DNA of 64,000 bases from Janthinobacterium sp. SUN073 (GTDB taxonomy: Bacteria > Pseudomonadota > Gammaproteobacteria > Burkholderiales > Burkholderiaceae_D): positions 124,001-188,000 of the forward strand of contig NZ_JAPUBT010000012.1 in the NCBI RefSeq assembly GCF_030397665.1, written 5' to 3'. The translations under genes were made by a program, and so were the position numbers. Positions 47,392-55,070 of the stretch are shown here, one piece after another. Each line of letters starts with the position of its first letter. Position 1 is the first letter of the stretch. The notes beneath the pieces were generated by a model, which saw only the letters and a list, made by a program, of their open reading frames with translations, was not told where the DNA came from and did not search any database.

Positions 47392-47488
47392 TGCATGCGC
47401 GGCGGCATCGTGGCAACATTGCAGCAGCGGTGCCGCCGCCCGCTTGCGGGTATGATCATGGATTCTTCCACGCACCTGTGAACCCGCC

Positions 47489-48526
47489 ATGAACAAGATC
47501 AAGACCGGCCTCGTCGGCTACGGCTTTGCCGGCTCCACCTTCCACGCTCCCGTGCTGTCCACCATCGATGCCCTGGAATTGACGGCCGTCGCCTCCAGCA
47601 AGCCAGAACTCGTGCACAAGGACTGGCCGCACGCCACCGTGTATGCGGAAGCGGCGCAGCTGTTTGCCGACCCATCCATCGAATTGGTGGTCATTGCCGC
47701 GCCCAACGAGGCGCACTTCAGCCTGGCGCAAGCGGCGCTGCAAGCGGGCAAGCACGTGGTGGTGGACAAGCCCTTCACCATTTCCAGCGTTGAAGCGCAG
47801 AGCCTGATCACGCTGGCGCAAGAACGCAAGCTGGTGCTCAGCGTGTATCACAACCGGCGCTGGGATGGCGACTTCCTGACCCTGAAAGCGCTGCTGGCAC
47901 AGGGTACGCTGGGGCGCATCGCCAGCGTCGAATCGCATTTTGACCGTTTCCGCCCGGAGATCCGCCAGCGCTGGCGCGAGTCCGGCGCGCCCGGCGGCGG
48001 CCTGCTGTACGACCTGGGTCCGCACATGCTGGACCAGGCCATGCAGCTGTTCGGCCAGCCGGAAAAGCTGTACGCCGATATCGTCCTGCAGCGCGATGAC
48101 GCGCAGGCTGTAGATTATTTCCACCTTGTTCTGTACTACGACCGGCTGCGCGTGGTGCTGCAAGCGGGCTGCCTGGTAAAAGCGCCGACGGCGCGCTTCG
48201 CCGTGCATGGCGACAAGGGGAGTTTCGTGAAGTTTGGCCTCGATCCGCAGGAAGACGCCCTGAAGGCGGGCGGCAGGCCGGGCCAGCCCGGCTGGGGCGT
48301 GGACCCCGTGCGCGGCGCGCTGCACCTGGGCGCGCAGCCGGACGGGCATTGTGAACACCTCGACATGCAGGCCGGCCGCTACCAGGACTTTTACCAGGGC
48401 ATGGCCGACGCCATCCGCCACGGCGCAGCGGCGCCCGTGGCGGCCGAAGATGCGGCGGCGACGATACGCCTGATCGAACTGGCGCTGCAAAGCGCCGCCG
48501 AAGGGCGCGTACTCGCGGTCAGCTGA
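47489..48526 (+). CDS. Gfo/Idh/MocA-family oxidoreductase
   Basis: A 345-residue NAD(P)-dependent oxidoreductase. The N-terminal Rossmann fold starts IKTGLVGYGFAGSTFHAPV; the family motif VVVDKPFTISSVEA carries the conserved EKP-type lysine as DKP; the C-terminal domain contains GGGLLYDLGPHMLDQAM with the usual catalytic histidine. It resembles YdgJ-type proteins, which act on sugars or inositols. Substrate unknown; it stands alone. A 9-bp inverted repeat (GCGGCGGCA, 47399-47407, and TGCCGCCGC, 47431-47439) lies upstream. Confidence 0.9.
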   Translation: MNKIKTGLVGYGFAGSTFHAPVLSTIDALELTAVASSKPELVHKDWPHATVYAEAAQLFADPSIELVVIAAPNEAHFSLAQAALQAGKHVVVDKPFTISSVEAQSLITLAQERKLVLSVYHNRRWDGDFLTLKALLAQGTLGRIASVESHFDRFRPEIRQRWRESGAPGGGLLYDLGPHMLDQAMQLFGQPEKLYADIVLQRDDAQAVDYFHLVLYYDRLRVVLQAGCLVKAPTARFAVHGDKGSFVKFGLDPQEDALKAGGRPGQPGWGVDPVRGALHLGAQPDGHCEHLDMQAGRYQDFYQGMADAIRHGAAAPVAAEDAAATIRLIELALQSAAEGRVLAVS

Positions 48527-48544
48527 TCGGGCCGCCGTCGCCCA

Positions 48545-49009
48545 TCAAGGCCGGCCCTGATTCGTTCCCGTCGGCCAGACCAGCTCCACGCGCGCGGAGC
48601 TGCCCGCCTTGACCTGCACCTTGCGTTCCAAAGTCTTGCCGGCCAGCATGGCGCGCAAGCTGTAGCTGCCCGGTGGCAGTTTCGCCAGCAGGAACGGTCC
48701 GCTGGCCGTCGTTTCCAGTACCGGCGCGCCCTTGGCGTCGCGTATTGTCAGCTTCACGTCGGAGGCGAATTCCGCCTTGCCCGCCGCCTGCACGGAAAAC
48801 ACCAGGCTCAAGGGCCAATGCCGGCTGGCACTCTTGATGGCGGTCGACTCATCGAGGCCGATGCCGCCGCTCAGATACTCCACCGCCCCGCTCTTTTGCA
48901 CGGGCGGCAGTGCGCTATCGGTCTGCGCCTGCGCCACACTTCCCAGCAACAGCCCGGCGGCCAGCATCGCCGCCGCCAGGTTCAAGGTACCGCGTCTGTC
49001 TGGTGCCAT
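48545..49009 (-). CDS. Exported protein with a carboxypeptidase-regulatory-like beta-sandwich
   Basis: A 154-residue protein with a signal peptide (AAAMLAAGLLLGSVAQA) and a C-terminal beta-sandwich recognisable from VKLTIRDAKGAPVLETTASG, FLLAKLPPGSYSLRAML and KVQVKAGSSARVELVWP, the pattern of carboxypeptidase-regulatory or transthyretin-like domains. A GGAGAGTGAG before the ATG fixes the start. It converges with the Gfo/Idh gene 18 bases away. Periplasmic; function unknown. Confidence 0.72.
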   Translation of the reverse strand: MAPDRRGTLNLAAAMLAAGLLLGSVAQAQTDSALPPVQKSGAVEYLSGGIGLDESTAIKSASRHWPLSLVFSVQAAGKAEFASDVKLTIRDAKGAPVLETTASGPFLLAKLPPGSYSLRAMLAGKTLERKVQVKAGSSARVELVWPTGTNQGRP

Positions 49010-49071
49010 CTCACTCTCCTCATGTCAGTTGCATCAAGATAGGAAGCGCAGCTTAGGCCAGCCTTAGCTTG

Positions 49072-49229
49072 GAGCCTATCTCAGTAGATGAATACATCCC
49101 CTGCTGGCGCCCCTCAGAAGCGGGGACTGCGTTGATCGTCGTTGCGTGGCTCGCCACGCGTCCTCCTCACGCCTTGTCCGCGCTCCTGATGAACTGCCAG
49201 CAGAAGACGCTCCCTACTGGGATAGGCTC
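49072..49229. repeat. 158-bp nested inverted-repeat element
   Basis: Ends are 16-base inverted repeats with one mismatch: GAGCCTATCTCAGTAG (49072-49087) and CTACTGGGATAGGCTC (49214-49229). Inside, CTGCTGGC (49101-49108) pairs with GCCAGCAG (49196-49203), and GCGTGGC-TC-GCCACGC (49144-49159) makes a central hairpin. Its right end touches the stop codon of the Pmp3-like gene. It encodes nothing I recognise and looks like a small non-autonomous element or a structured RNA. Confidence 0.7.
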
Positions 49230-49421
49230 TTAGCGCCGGCGCATGGCCTCGGCGATCTTCTGGTCCGTCTTGTACTGGCTCAGCGAGTACACGGCCCAGA
49301 TCGTCGCTGGCAGCCAGCCGATCAGGGTAATTTGCAGGATCAGGCAAATGATGCCGGCAATGGGGCGGCCGATCGTGAAAAAGGTCAGCCACGGCAGTAA
49401 CAGGGCAATCAGCAAGCGCAT
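49230..49421 (-). CDS. YqaE/Pmp3-family small membrane protein
   Basis: A 63-residue protein with two membrane helices (LLIALLLPWLTFFTIG and IAGIICLILQITLIGWLPATIWAVY) and a charged C-terminus, the layout of the Pmp3/YqaE family, members of which are often stress-induced and affect membrane potential. AAGGAACG seven bases before the ATG supports the start. Its stop codon abuts the nested inverted-repeat element. Confidence 0.87.
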   Translation of the reverse strand: MRLLIALLLPWLTFFTIGRPIAGIICLILQITLIGWLPATIWAVYSLSQYKTDQKIAEAMRRR

Positions 49422-49515
49422 CGTTCGTTCCTTGAGTATTCCCCTGTGCCGCGGGGACCGGGCCGGCATGCGCCGGCGGTCAATTCATTGAACCGATTAT
49501 AACGATACTGGCGCC

Positions 49516-50382
49516 TCACGCCGGCACGGGTGCCAGCAGTTTCTCGATCCAGGCCAGGATCGCGGCAAAGATCACGTCACGGTTCACCTCATTGAAGTTC
49601 TCGTGATAATTGGCCGGGTAAAAATGGTAGTCGAGCAGGCCATCGGGCACGCTGCGCAGCAGGCTTTCCGTGGCGCGGCTGTCGGCCAGCTTGTCGTCGC
49701 CGGCCACCACGGCGAACAGGGGGAAGCGCCAGTCCGACAAGCCGCCCGCCAGTTCCTTTTGCGCCGACGTCAAGGCATGGGCGAAGCGCACCGACGCCGC
49801 ACTGGCGCGGATGCCATCGCGCTCATCCTGGAAATGGCGCGCGGTGATGGTCTGATCATGCGTCAGCAGCATGGTCAGATTCCCCAGCGGTACCTTAATC
49901 GTCGGGAAGCGCCGCGCCAGCCAGCCGGACAACATCTGCAGCACCTTCGGCACGGGAATCGCATTCACGTAATACGGCGATGAGATGATGAAGCCTTTGA
50001 TCGCCGGGTCGCCCGTAAAGCGCCGCAGCCCCAGGTGCGTGGCGATCAGGCCGCCCATGGAATGCCCCATGACAAAAATCGGCACGCCGGGATACGCCTG
50101 CTTGACCCAGGCGAGGAACAATTCCTCGTCGTCGAGGAAGGCCTCGAACGAGGGGATATCGACCTTGCGCTTGCCATCGTGGCCCACCATGTCGAAGCTG
50201 ACGGTGGCGATGCCGTGCTGGCGGAAGGTCAGCGCCGGCGTGACATAGTCACCCGCATGCGCCATGCCGCCGTGGATCGCCAGGATCACGGCGCGTGGGT
50301 GCTCCGGTTGCCAGATGTGGATGGGACGCTCGACCTGGTCGCTGCACCGCAGGCTGGCCATCTTGTCTTCTGAAAAACGCAT
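49516..50382 (-). CDS. Alpha/beta hydrolase (S33 / lysophospholipase-like)
   Basis: A 288-residue alpha/beta hydrolase. The oxyanion block is AVILAIHGGMAHAGDY and the nucleophile serine is in FVMGHSMGGLIATHLG near residue 106; the acid is probably the Asp in VVAGDDKLAD and the histidine is in YHENFNE. It resembles monoacylglycerol lipase/lysophospholipase-type hydrolases. No signal peptide. Substrate unknown. Confidence 0.87.
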   Translation of the reverse strand: MRFSEDKMASLRCSDQVERPIHIWQPEHPRAVILAIHGGMAHAGDYVTPALTFRQHGIATVSFDMVGHDGKRKVDIPSFEAFLDDEELFLAWVKQAYPGVPIFVMGHSMGGLIATHLGLRRFTGDPAIKGFIISSPYYVNAIPVPKVLQMLSGWLARRFPTIKVPLGNLTMLLTHDQTITARHFQDERDGIRASAASVRFAHALTSAQKELAGGLSDWRFPLFAVVAGDDKLADSRATESLLRSVPDGLLDYHFYPANYHENFNEVNRDVIFAAILAWIEKLLAPVPA

Positions 50383-50403
50383 CGCTGCTCCTGTCTTGCC
50401 CTG

Positions 50404-51297
50404 TCACGCTTTCAGATGATCGATCAACTGGCGCGCATACAGGGGTAATTCACTGAACTGGCGCACGCAGATCGTCAGATTGCGTACCGACCAGGGATCG
50501 GATAATTCCAGGCAGCGCAGCGCCATCGTCTGCTGGCAGCGGCTGGCAGCCGCCAGCGGCACCACGCTGATGCCCACGCCGCTGGCCACCATGCGGCACA
50601 CGGCATCGAAACTGCGCAAGCGCACGCGCACCTTCAAAGGACGGCCCAGGCGCGCCGCGTGCATGCCCAGGTACTGCTGCATCGCGCTGTCGTCGGCCAG
50701 GCCGATGAAATCGTGATCCAGCAGCGTGGAGAACGCGACGACGCCATCCTGGCCGAGCGCGCGGTGATGCACGCCGTCGGCCGCCGCGATGACGACTAAA
50801 CGGTCGGGGCGGAACAAAAACGTCTGCAAGCCGCGCATGTCGACCGAGTCGGACACGATGCCCATGTCGGCCAGTCCTTCCGAGACGGCCTTGACGATAT
50901 CGTAACTGAGGCGCTCTTCCAGGTCGATGGTCAGGTTCGGATGGCGGTCGAGAAAAGCGCCGAGCGCCTCGGGCAAAAATTCGCTGAGCGCGGCTGTATT
51001 GCACAGCAGGCGCAACTGCCCTTTCAAACCGCGCGCAAATTCGCCGAGCTCACCGCGCATTTTCTCCATTTGCAGCAACACCAGGCGCGCGTGATGCAGG
51101 AGGGTCTGCCCTACCGGTGTCGGCTCCACGCCGCGCCGCCCGCGCAGCAGCAGGGGCATGCCCAGCGCCTCTTCCATGCCGCGCACGCGCGCGCTGCTCG
51201 ACGCCAATGCGAGATGGCTGCGCGCGGCGCCCGCCGTCAGGCTGCCCGCCTCCACCACGTTGACAAACAGCTGCAAATCGACCAGATCAAAGCGCAT
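50404..51297 (-). CDS. LysR-family transcriptional regulator
   Basis: A 297-residue regulator with an N-terminal winged HTH (FDLVDLQLFVNVVEAGSLTAGA) and a C-terminal periplasmic-binding-type effector domain. AAGGAGAG stands seven bases before the ATG. It is divergent from a TSUP-type exporter gene 125 bases away, the usual layout for a LysR and its target, so it probably controls that exporter. Effector unknown. Confidence 0.9.
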   Translation of the reverse strand: MRFDLVDLQLFVNVVEAGSLTAGAARSHLALASSSARVRGMEEALGMPLLLRGRRGVEPTPVGQTLLHHARLVLLQMEKMRGELGEFARGLKGQLRLLCNTAALSEFLPEALGAFLDRHPNLTIDLEERLSYDIVKAVSEGLADMGIVSDSVDMRGLQTFLFRPDRLVVIAAADGVHHRALGQDGVVAFSTLLDHDFIGLADDSAMQQYLGMHAARLGRPLKVRVRLRSFDAVCRMVASGVGISVVPLAAASRCQQTMALRCLELSDPWSVRNLTICVRQFSELPLYARQLIDHLKA

Positions 51298-51422
51298 GGC
51301 GACTCTCCTTTTCGCCATCTTATCAGCCTTCGGCTACCCCTTAGGCTGGCTCAAAATAATCCACCTTGGCGAAAGTCCCGGGCAAGCGCAAAATCCAGGC
51401 AAAATCACTGTGGATAAAAAAG

Positions 51423-52166
51423 ATGGAGACGTCATTCCTGCTGGTCGTCGGCGCCAGCTTCCTCGTCGCTGGCTTCGTCAAGGGCGTAGTCGGACTGGGA
51501 CTGCCGACGGTGGCCATGGGCACACTCAGCCTTGTTATGCCGCCCGTGCAGGCGGCGGCCCTGCTGATCGTGCCGTCGATGGTGACGAATGTCTGGCAGC
51601 TGGCGGCAGGGCCGGGCCTGCGCGCCCTGCTGCGCCGTTTGTGGCCCATGCTGGCCACCGTCATGGCCGGCACCCTGGCGGGTGGCGCCCTGCTGCCGAA
51701 GGACAGCGGCACCTGGGCCGTCGTCGCGCTGGGCGTGGCGCTGATGCTGTATGCGCTGGCGGGATTATTCTCGCTGCAGTTGCGCGTGCCGGCGCGGCAC
51801 GAAGCCTGGCTGGGACCCATGGCGGGCGCGGCGACGGGGCTGGTGACGGCCGCCACGGGCGTGTTCGTCATCCCCGCCGTGCCGTATCTGCAAGGACTGG
51901 GGCTGGCACGCGATGCACTGGTGCAGGCGCTGGGCCTGGCGTTTACGGCATCGACCGTGGCGCTGGCGGCCAGCCTGGCCCTGCACGGCGACTTCAGCCT
52001 CGGTGCAGCCGGCGCTTCCGCGTATGCGCTGCTACCGGCGCTGGCCGGCATGCTGGCCGGTCAATGGCTGCGCGGGCGCATCGCGCAAGCAGTATTCAAG
52101 CGGTGCTTTTTTGCCGGGCTGTTCGCCCTGGGCTTGCATGCGGCGCTGAAACCATGGCTGGCGTGA
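51423..52166 (+). CDS. TSUP (TauE/SafE) family transporter
   Basis: A 247-residue integral membrane protein with about eight helices, containing the family blocks FLVAGFVKGVVGLGLPTVAMG and GPMAGAATGLVTAATGVFVIPAVPYLQ. TSUP proteins move organosulfur or organic anions. An in-frame TTG upstream would add 19 residues before the first helix; the ATG used here is preferred. It is probably regulated by the divergent LysR gene and its stop overlaps the next start (TGATG). Confidence 0.87.
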   Translation: METSFLLVVGASFLVAGFVKGVVGLGLPTVAMGTLSLVMPPVQAAALLIVPSMVTNVWQLAAGPGLRALLRRLWPMLATVMAGTLAGGALLPKDSGTWAVVALGVALMLYALAGLFSLQLRVPARHEAWLGPMAGAATGLVTAATGVFVIPAVPYLQGLGLARDALVQALGLAFTASTVALAASLALHGDFSLGAAGASAYALLPALAGMLAGQWLRGRIAQAVFKRCFFAGLFALGLHAALKPWLA

Positions 52167-52411
52167 TGCACATCGATTGGCAAGGGGACAGCGCGCTGTG
52201 CGCGTGGATCGACGGCCAGCAGGTGGCCATGCTCGACATCAGCAAGAACATGGATGGGGTGACGGTGAACATGCTGTTCGTGAAACCGCCGTTCCGCCGG
52301 CGCGGCATCGGTGGCGCGCTGTTGCGGCGGCTGTTGCAATGTCATCCGCAAGCTGGCGCCGCCTGCAGCGACCCGCGGCTGCGGGCGCTGCTGGAAAGTA
52401 GTGCGACTTAA
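52166..52411 (+). CDS. Minimal GNAT-like acetyltransferase
   Basis: An 81-residue protein that keeps only the acetyl-CoA-binding core of the GNAT fold: VTVNMLFVKPPFRRRGIGGALLRRLL, with the RxxGxG/A motif as RRRGIG. The first and last parts of a full GNAT (about 140 aa) are missing, so it may be a minimal or decayed form. The chosen ATG overlaps the transporter stop; an ATG four codons upstream is also possible. Its stop codon forms the left edge of a hairpin element. Confidence 0.65.
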   Translation: MHIDWQGDSALCAWIDGQQVAMLDISKNMDGVTVNMLFVKPPFRRRGIGGALLRRLLQCHPQAGAACSDPRLRALLESSAT

Positions 52412-52486
52412 AGTGCTCAGGGCAAGGCGCGGTGCGGCAGACAGCACGCTAGTGCGGCAACGCGCTGCAACGCCGCCATGGGCGCT
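52412..52486 (+). repeat. Hairpin element, family B, copy 2
   Basis: Fills exactly the 75 bases between the stop codons of the GNAT-like gene and the convergent pyrE gene. The stop codons themselves extend the end arms (TTAAAGTGC with GCGCTTTAA). The 64-base core CAGGGCAAGG...CCGCCATGG aligns without gaps to copy 1 with ten differences, eight of them in stems and all keeping the pairing. Confidence 0.78.
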
Positions 52487-53149
52487 TTAAATGCCGTAGC
52501 GGGTGCGGTAGGCGGAGACGGCTTCTTTGTACTTCAACAGTTCCGGATCGGCGCCCGCGCCGTTCAGGTAGCCGAACAAGTCGTCCAGGTTGCCGATCGA
52601 GATGACGGGAATGCCGTACTGTTTCGACACTTCCTGCACCGCCGAACTTGGCGACAGCTGGCCATCCGGGCCCGAACGCTCCATGCGGTCCAGGGCGATC
52701 AGCACGGCGCATGGCTCGGCACCGGCGGCGCGGATCATGTTCACCGATTCGCGCACCGAGGTGCCGGCCGAGATCACATCGTCAATGATGACAACCTTGC
52801 CATGCAGCTTGGCGCCGACGATGGTGCCGCCTTCGCCATGGTCCTTGGCTTCCTTGCGGTTGAAGGCGAACGAGGTGTTGCGGCCCTTGCCGGCCAGCGC
52901 CACGGCGGTGGCCGACGCCAGGGTGATGCCCTTGTAGGCGGGACCAAACAGCATGTCGAATTCCACGCCCGAGTCGAGCAGGGTCTGCGCGTAGAACTGC
53001 GCCAGCTCGGCCAGGGTGGCGCCGTCATGGAACAGGCCCGCATTGAAGAAGTACGGCGACTGGCGTCCGGCCTTGGTGGTGAACTCGCCAAACCGCAAGA
53101 CGCCCTTGGATACTGAAAACGCGATAAACTGCTGGCGTAAATTATTCAC
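52487..53149 (-). CDS. pyrE: Orotate phosphoribosyltransferase
   Basis: A 220-residue enzyme of pyrimidine synthesis that joins orotate and PRPP to make OMP. Motifs: [29 protein letters not shown], and the PRPP-binding [17 protein letters not shown]. It starts at GTG with TGAGG six bases upstream; this start matches the E. coli protein in length and sequence (RQQFIAFSV). An ATG 19 codons further upstream has no family similarity before the GTG. Its stop abuts the hairpin element. Confidence 0.95.
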   Translation of the reverse strand: MNNLRQQFIAFSVSKGVLRFGEFTTKAGRQSPYFFNAGLFHDGATLAELAQFYAQTLLDSGVEFDMLFGPAYKGITLASATAVALAGKGRNTSFAFNRKEAKDHGEGGTIVGAKLHGKVVIIDDVISAGTSVRESVNMIRAAGAEPCAVLIALDRMERSGPDGQLSPSSAVQEVSKQYGIPVISIGNLDDLFGYLNGAGADPELLKYKEAVSAYRTRYGI

Positions 53150-53258
53150 ATTAGCCTCATTTTTTAAAAGTGCCTGTATTTTAATCCGCGCGCAGCGGCG
53201 AGACAATCGCCATGCCGCGTCCGCCGGCCCCGTCCAGCGCCCTTTTCATTCTCAACCT

Positions 53259-54035
53259 ATGCCAAAAATTATCTCCGCCAACCTGAACGGCATCCGTTCC
53301 GCCGCCAAAAAAGGCTTTTTCAACTGGATGGGCACGCAAACGGCCGATTTCATCTGCGTGCAGGAATTGAAGGCGCAACTGCCCGACATGACGCCGGAAT
53401 TCCTCAATCCGCACGGCTACCATGGCCATTTCCACTATGCCGAGAAAAAGGGCTATTCCGGCACGGGCGTGTACAGCAAGGTGGAACCGGATGCCGTGCA
53501 TATCGGTTTCGGCAGCCCCGAATTCGATGCCGAAGGGCGCTATGTGCGCTGTGATTTTGGCAACCTGTCCGTCATTTCCGTGTACTGCCCGTCCGGCTCA
53601 TCCGGCCCGGAACGCCAGGAAGCGAAGTTCCGCTTCATGGAACTGTTCCTGCCGCACCTGCTGGCATTGAAGGCGCTGGGACGCGAAGTGGTCATCTGCG
53701 GCGACTGGAACATCGCCCACCACGAAATCGACCTGAAGAACTGGAAGGGCAACAAGAAGAATTCCGGCTTCCTGCCGGAAGAGCGCGCGTGGCTGACGCG
53801 CGTCTTCGACGAAGTGGGCTTTGTCGACGTGCACCGCGGCCTGGACAAGCGCGAAGACCAGTACACATGGTGGAGCAACCGCGGACAAGCCTACGCGAAA
53901 AACGTCGGCTGGCGCATCGATTACCACGTCGCCACCCCCGGCATCGCGGCGCAGGCGCATACGGTCAGCGTCTACAAGGACGAGCGTTTTTCCGACCACG
54001 CACCCTTGATCATCGATTACACGCTCAAGGGCTGA
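53259..54035 (+). CDS. xthA: Exodeoxyribonuclease III
   Basis: A 258-residue exonuclease/AP endonuclease of base-excision repair. Motifs in order: SANLNGIRSAAKKGFF, FICVQELKAQ (metal Glu), YCPSGS, GDWNIAHHEIDLKNWKGNKKNSGFLP, and the catalytic SDHAPLIID. The length and order are those of ExoIII. Divergent from pyrE. A palindromic repeat begins 20 bases after the stop. Confidence 0.95.
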   Translation: MPKIISANLNGIRSAAKKGFFNWMGTQTADFICVQELKAQLPDMTPEFLNPHGYHGHFHYAEKKGYSGTGVYSKVEPDAVHIGFGSPEFDAEGRYVRCDFGNLSVISVYCPSGSSGPERQEAKFRFMELFLPHLLALKALGREVVICGDWNIAHHEIDLKNWKGNKKNSGFLPEERAWLTRVFDEVGFVDVHRGLDKREDQYTWWSNRGQAYAKNVGWRIDYHVATPGIAAQAHTVSVYKDERFSDHAPLIIDYTLKG

Positions 54036-54055
54036 TCTGATACGTCCGTGGTGAC

Positions 54056-54133
54056 GTCGGATTACGCTGCGCTAAGCCGACCTACGCTGGATCTATCGTA
54101 GGTCGGATTAGGAGCGCAGGGCCGTAATCCGAC
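54056..54133. repeat. 78-bp palindromic intergenic repeat
   Basis: Begins GTCGGATTACGCTGCGCTAA and ends with the complement, ...CCGTAATCCGAC, with a central CGTAGGTCGG and its partner CCGACCTACG around the loop GCTGGATCTAT. Very similar palindromes with the words GTCGGATTACG and CGTAGGTCGG are common in proteobacterial intergenic DNA. It lies between the exonuclease gene and the convergent pseudouridine synthase gene. Confidence 0.8.
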
Positions 54134-54166
54134 AACATTGTTGGCCGCGCCTGTGGCGGCGTCTAA

Positions 54167-55069
54167 TTACCCGAGCACGCGCCGGCTCTCAAAATGGCGC
54201 GGCTCGCCACTCAACGGGTCCGTGAAATCGATGGCGCGCGCCAGCAACTGCAGCGGGTGCGACATGTCGTCTTCCTTGCACGGCTGGGCCAACGGGTAAA
54301 AAGCATCGTTGACGATGGGGATGCCGAGTGCAGCCAGGTGCACGCGCAGCTGGTGCTTGCGCCCCGTGTGCGGCTGCAGCCGGTACAGGTTGACATCGCC
54401 GCGCCGCTCGATCACGTCGATGATGGTTTCCGAGTTCGGCTCGCCCGCTTCCTCGCGCATGAGGAAGAACTGTTCGCCCTCGACCATGCGGCTGCGATAC
54501 GTGAACGGAAAATCGCGGCCTGCCAGGACGGGCGCCAGCGCCTCATACGTCTTGCGCACTTCGCGGCGCTGGAACAGCGTCTGGTAGGCGCCACGACTGG
54601 CTACCTGGCGCGAAAAAATCACCACGCCAGCCGTCTCGCGATCGAGGCGGTGGATCGGCGTCAGCTCGGCGCAGTCCAGGCTTTTCTTCAGGCGCGTCAG
54701 CAGCGTCTCCTGCACGAAGCGCCCGGCCGGTGTCATGGGCAAGAAGTGCGGCTTGTCGACCACCACCAGGTGTTCGTCCTGGAACAGGATCTCTTCGTGG
54801 AACGGGATCGGCGTTTCCCGTTCCAGCTCGCGGTAGTAAAAAATGCGCATGCCGCGCCGGTATGCGCTGCCGGGGCCGAGCACGGCGCCGTCACCATTGA
54901 GCACTTCGCCGCGCGCCATGCGGTCCAGCCATTGCGCGGCACCGATCTGCGGATAGCGCTCAATCAGAAAGGTGAGCATGTCCGGCCACTGCCCCTCCGG
55001 CAGCCACAGATAACTGGGCGCCACGCCGTCGCGCATGGGCAAGGGTGCGGCGGCGTGACGCTTCGACAT
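54167..55069 (-). CDS. RluA-family pseudouridine synthase
   Basis: A 300-residue RNA modification enzyme. The catalytic aspartate is in HRLDRETAGVVIFSR; HLVVVDKPHFLPMTPAG and LQPHTGRKHQLRVHLAALGIPI are the flanking family blocks. The N-terminal part has no clear S4 domain. It makes pseudouridine in rRNA or tRNA; which site cannot be told from sequence. Lies just after the M48 peptidase gene (gap of one base). Confidence 0.9.
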   Translation of the reverse strand: MSKRHAAAPLPMRDGVAPSYLWLPEGQWPDMLTFLIERYPQIGAAQWLDRMARGEVLNGDGAVLGPGSAYRRGMRIFYYRELERETPIPFHEEILFQDEHLVVVDKPHFLPMTPAGRFVQETLLTRLKKSLDCAELTPIHRLDRETAGVVIFSRQVASRGAYQTLFQRREVRKTYEALAPVLAGRDFPFTYRSRMVEGEQFFLMREEAGEPNSETIIDVIERRGDVNLYRLQPHTGRKHQLRVHLAALGIPIVNDAFYPLAQPCKEDDMSHPLQLLARAIDFTDPLSGEPRHFESRRVLG

Positions 55070-55070
55070 C

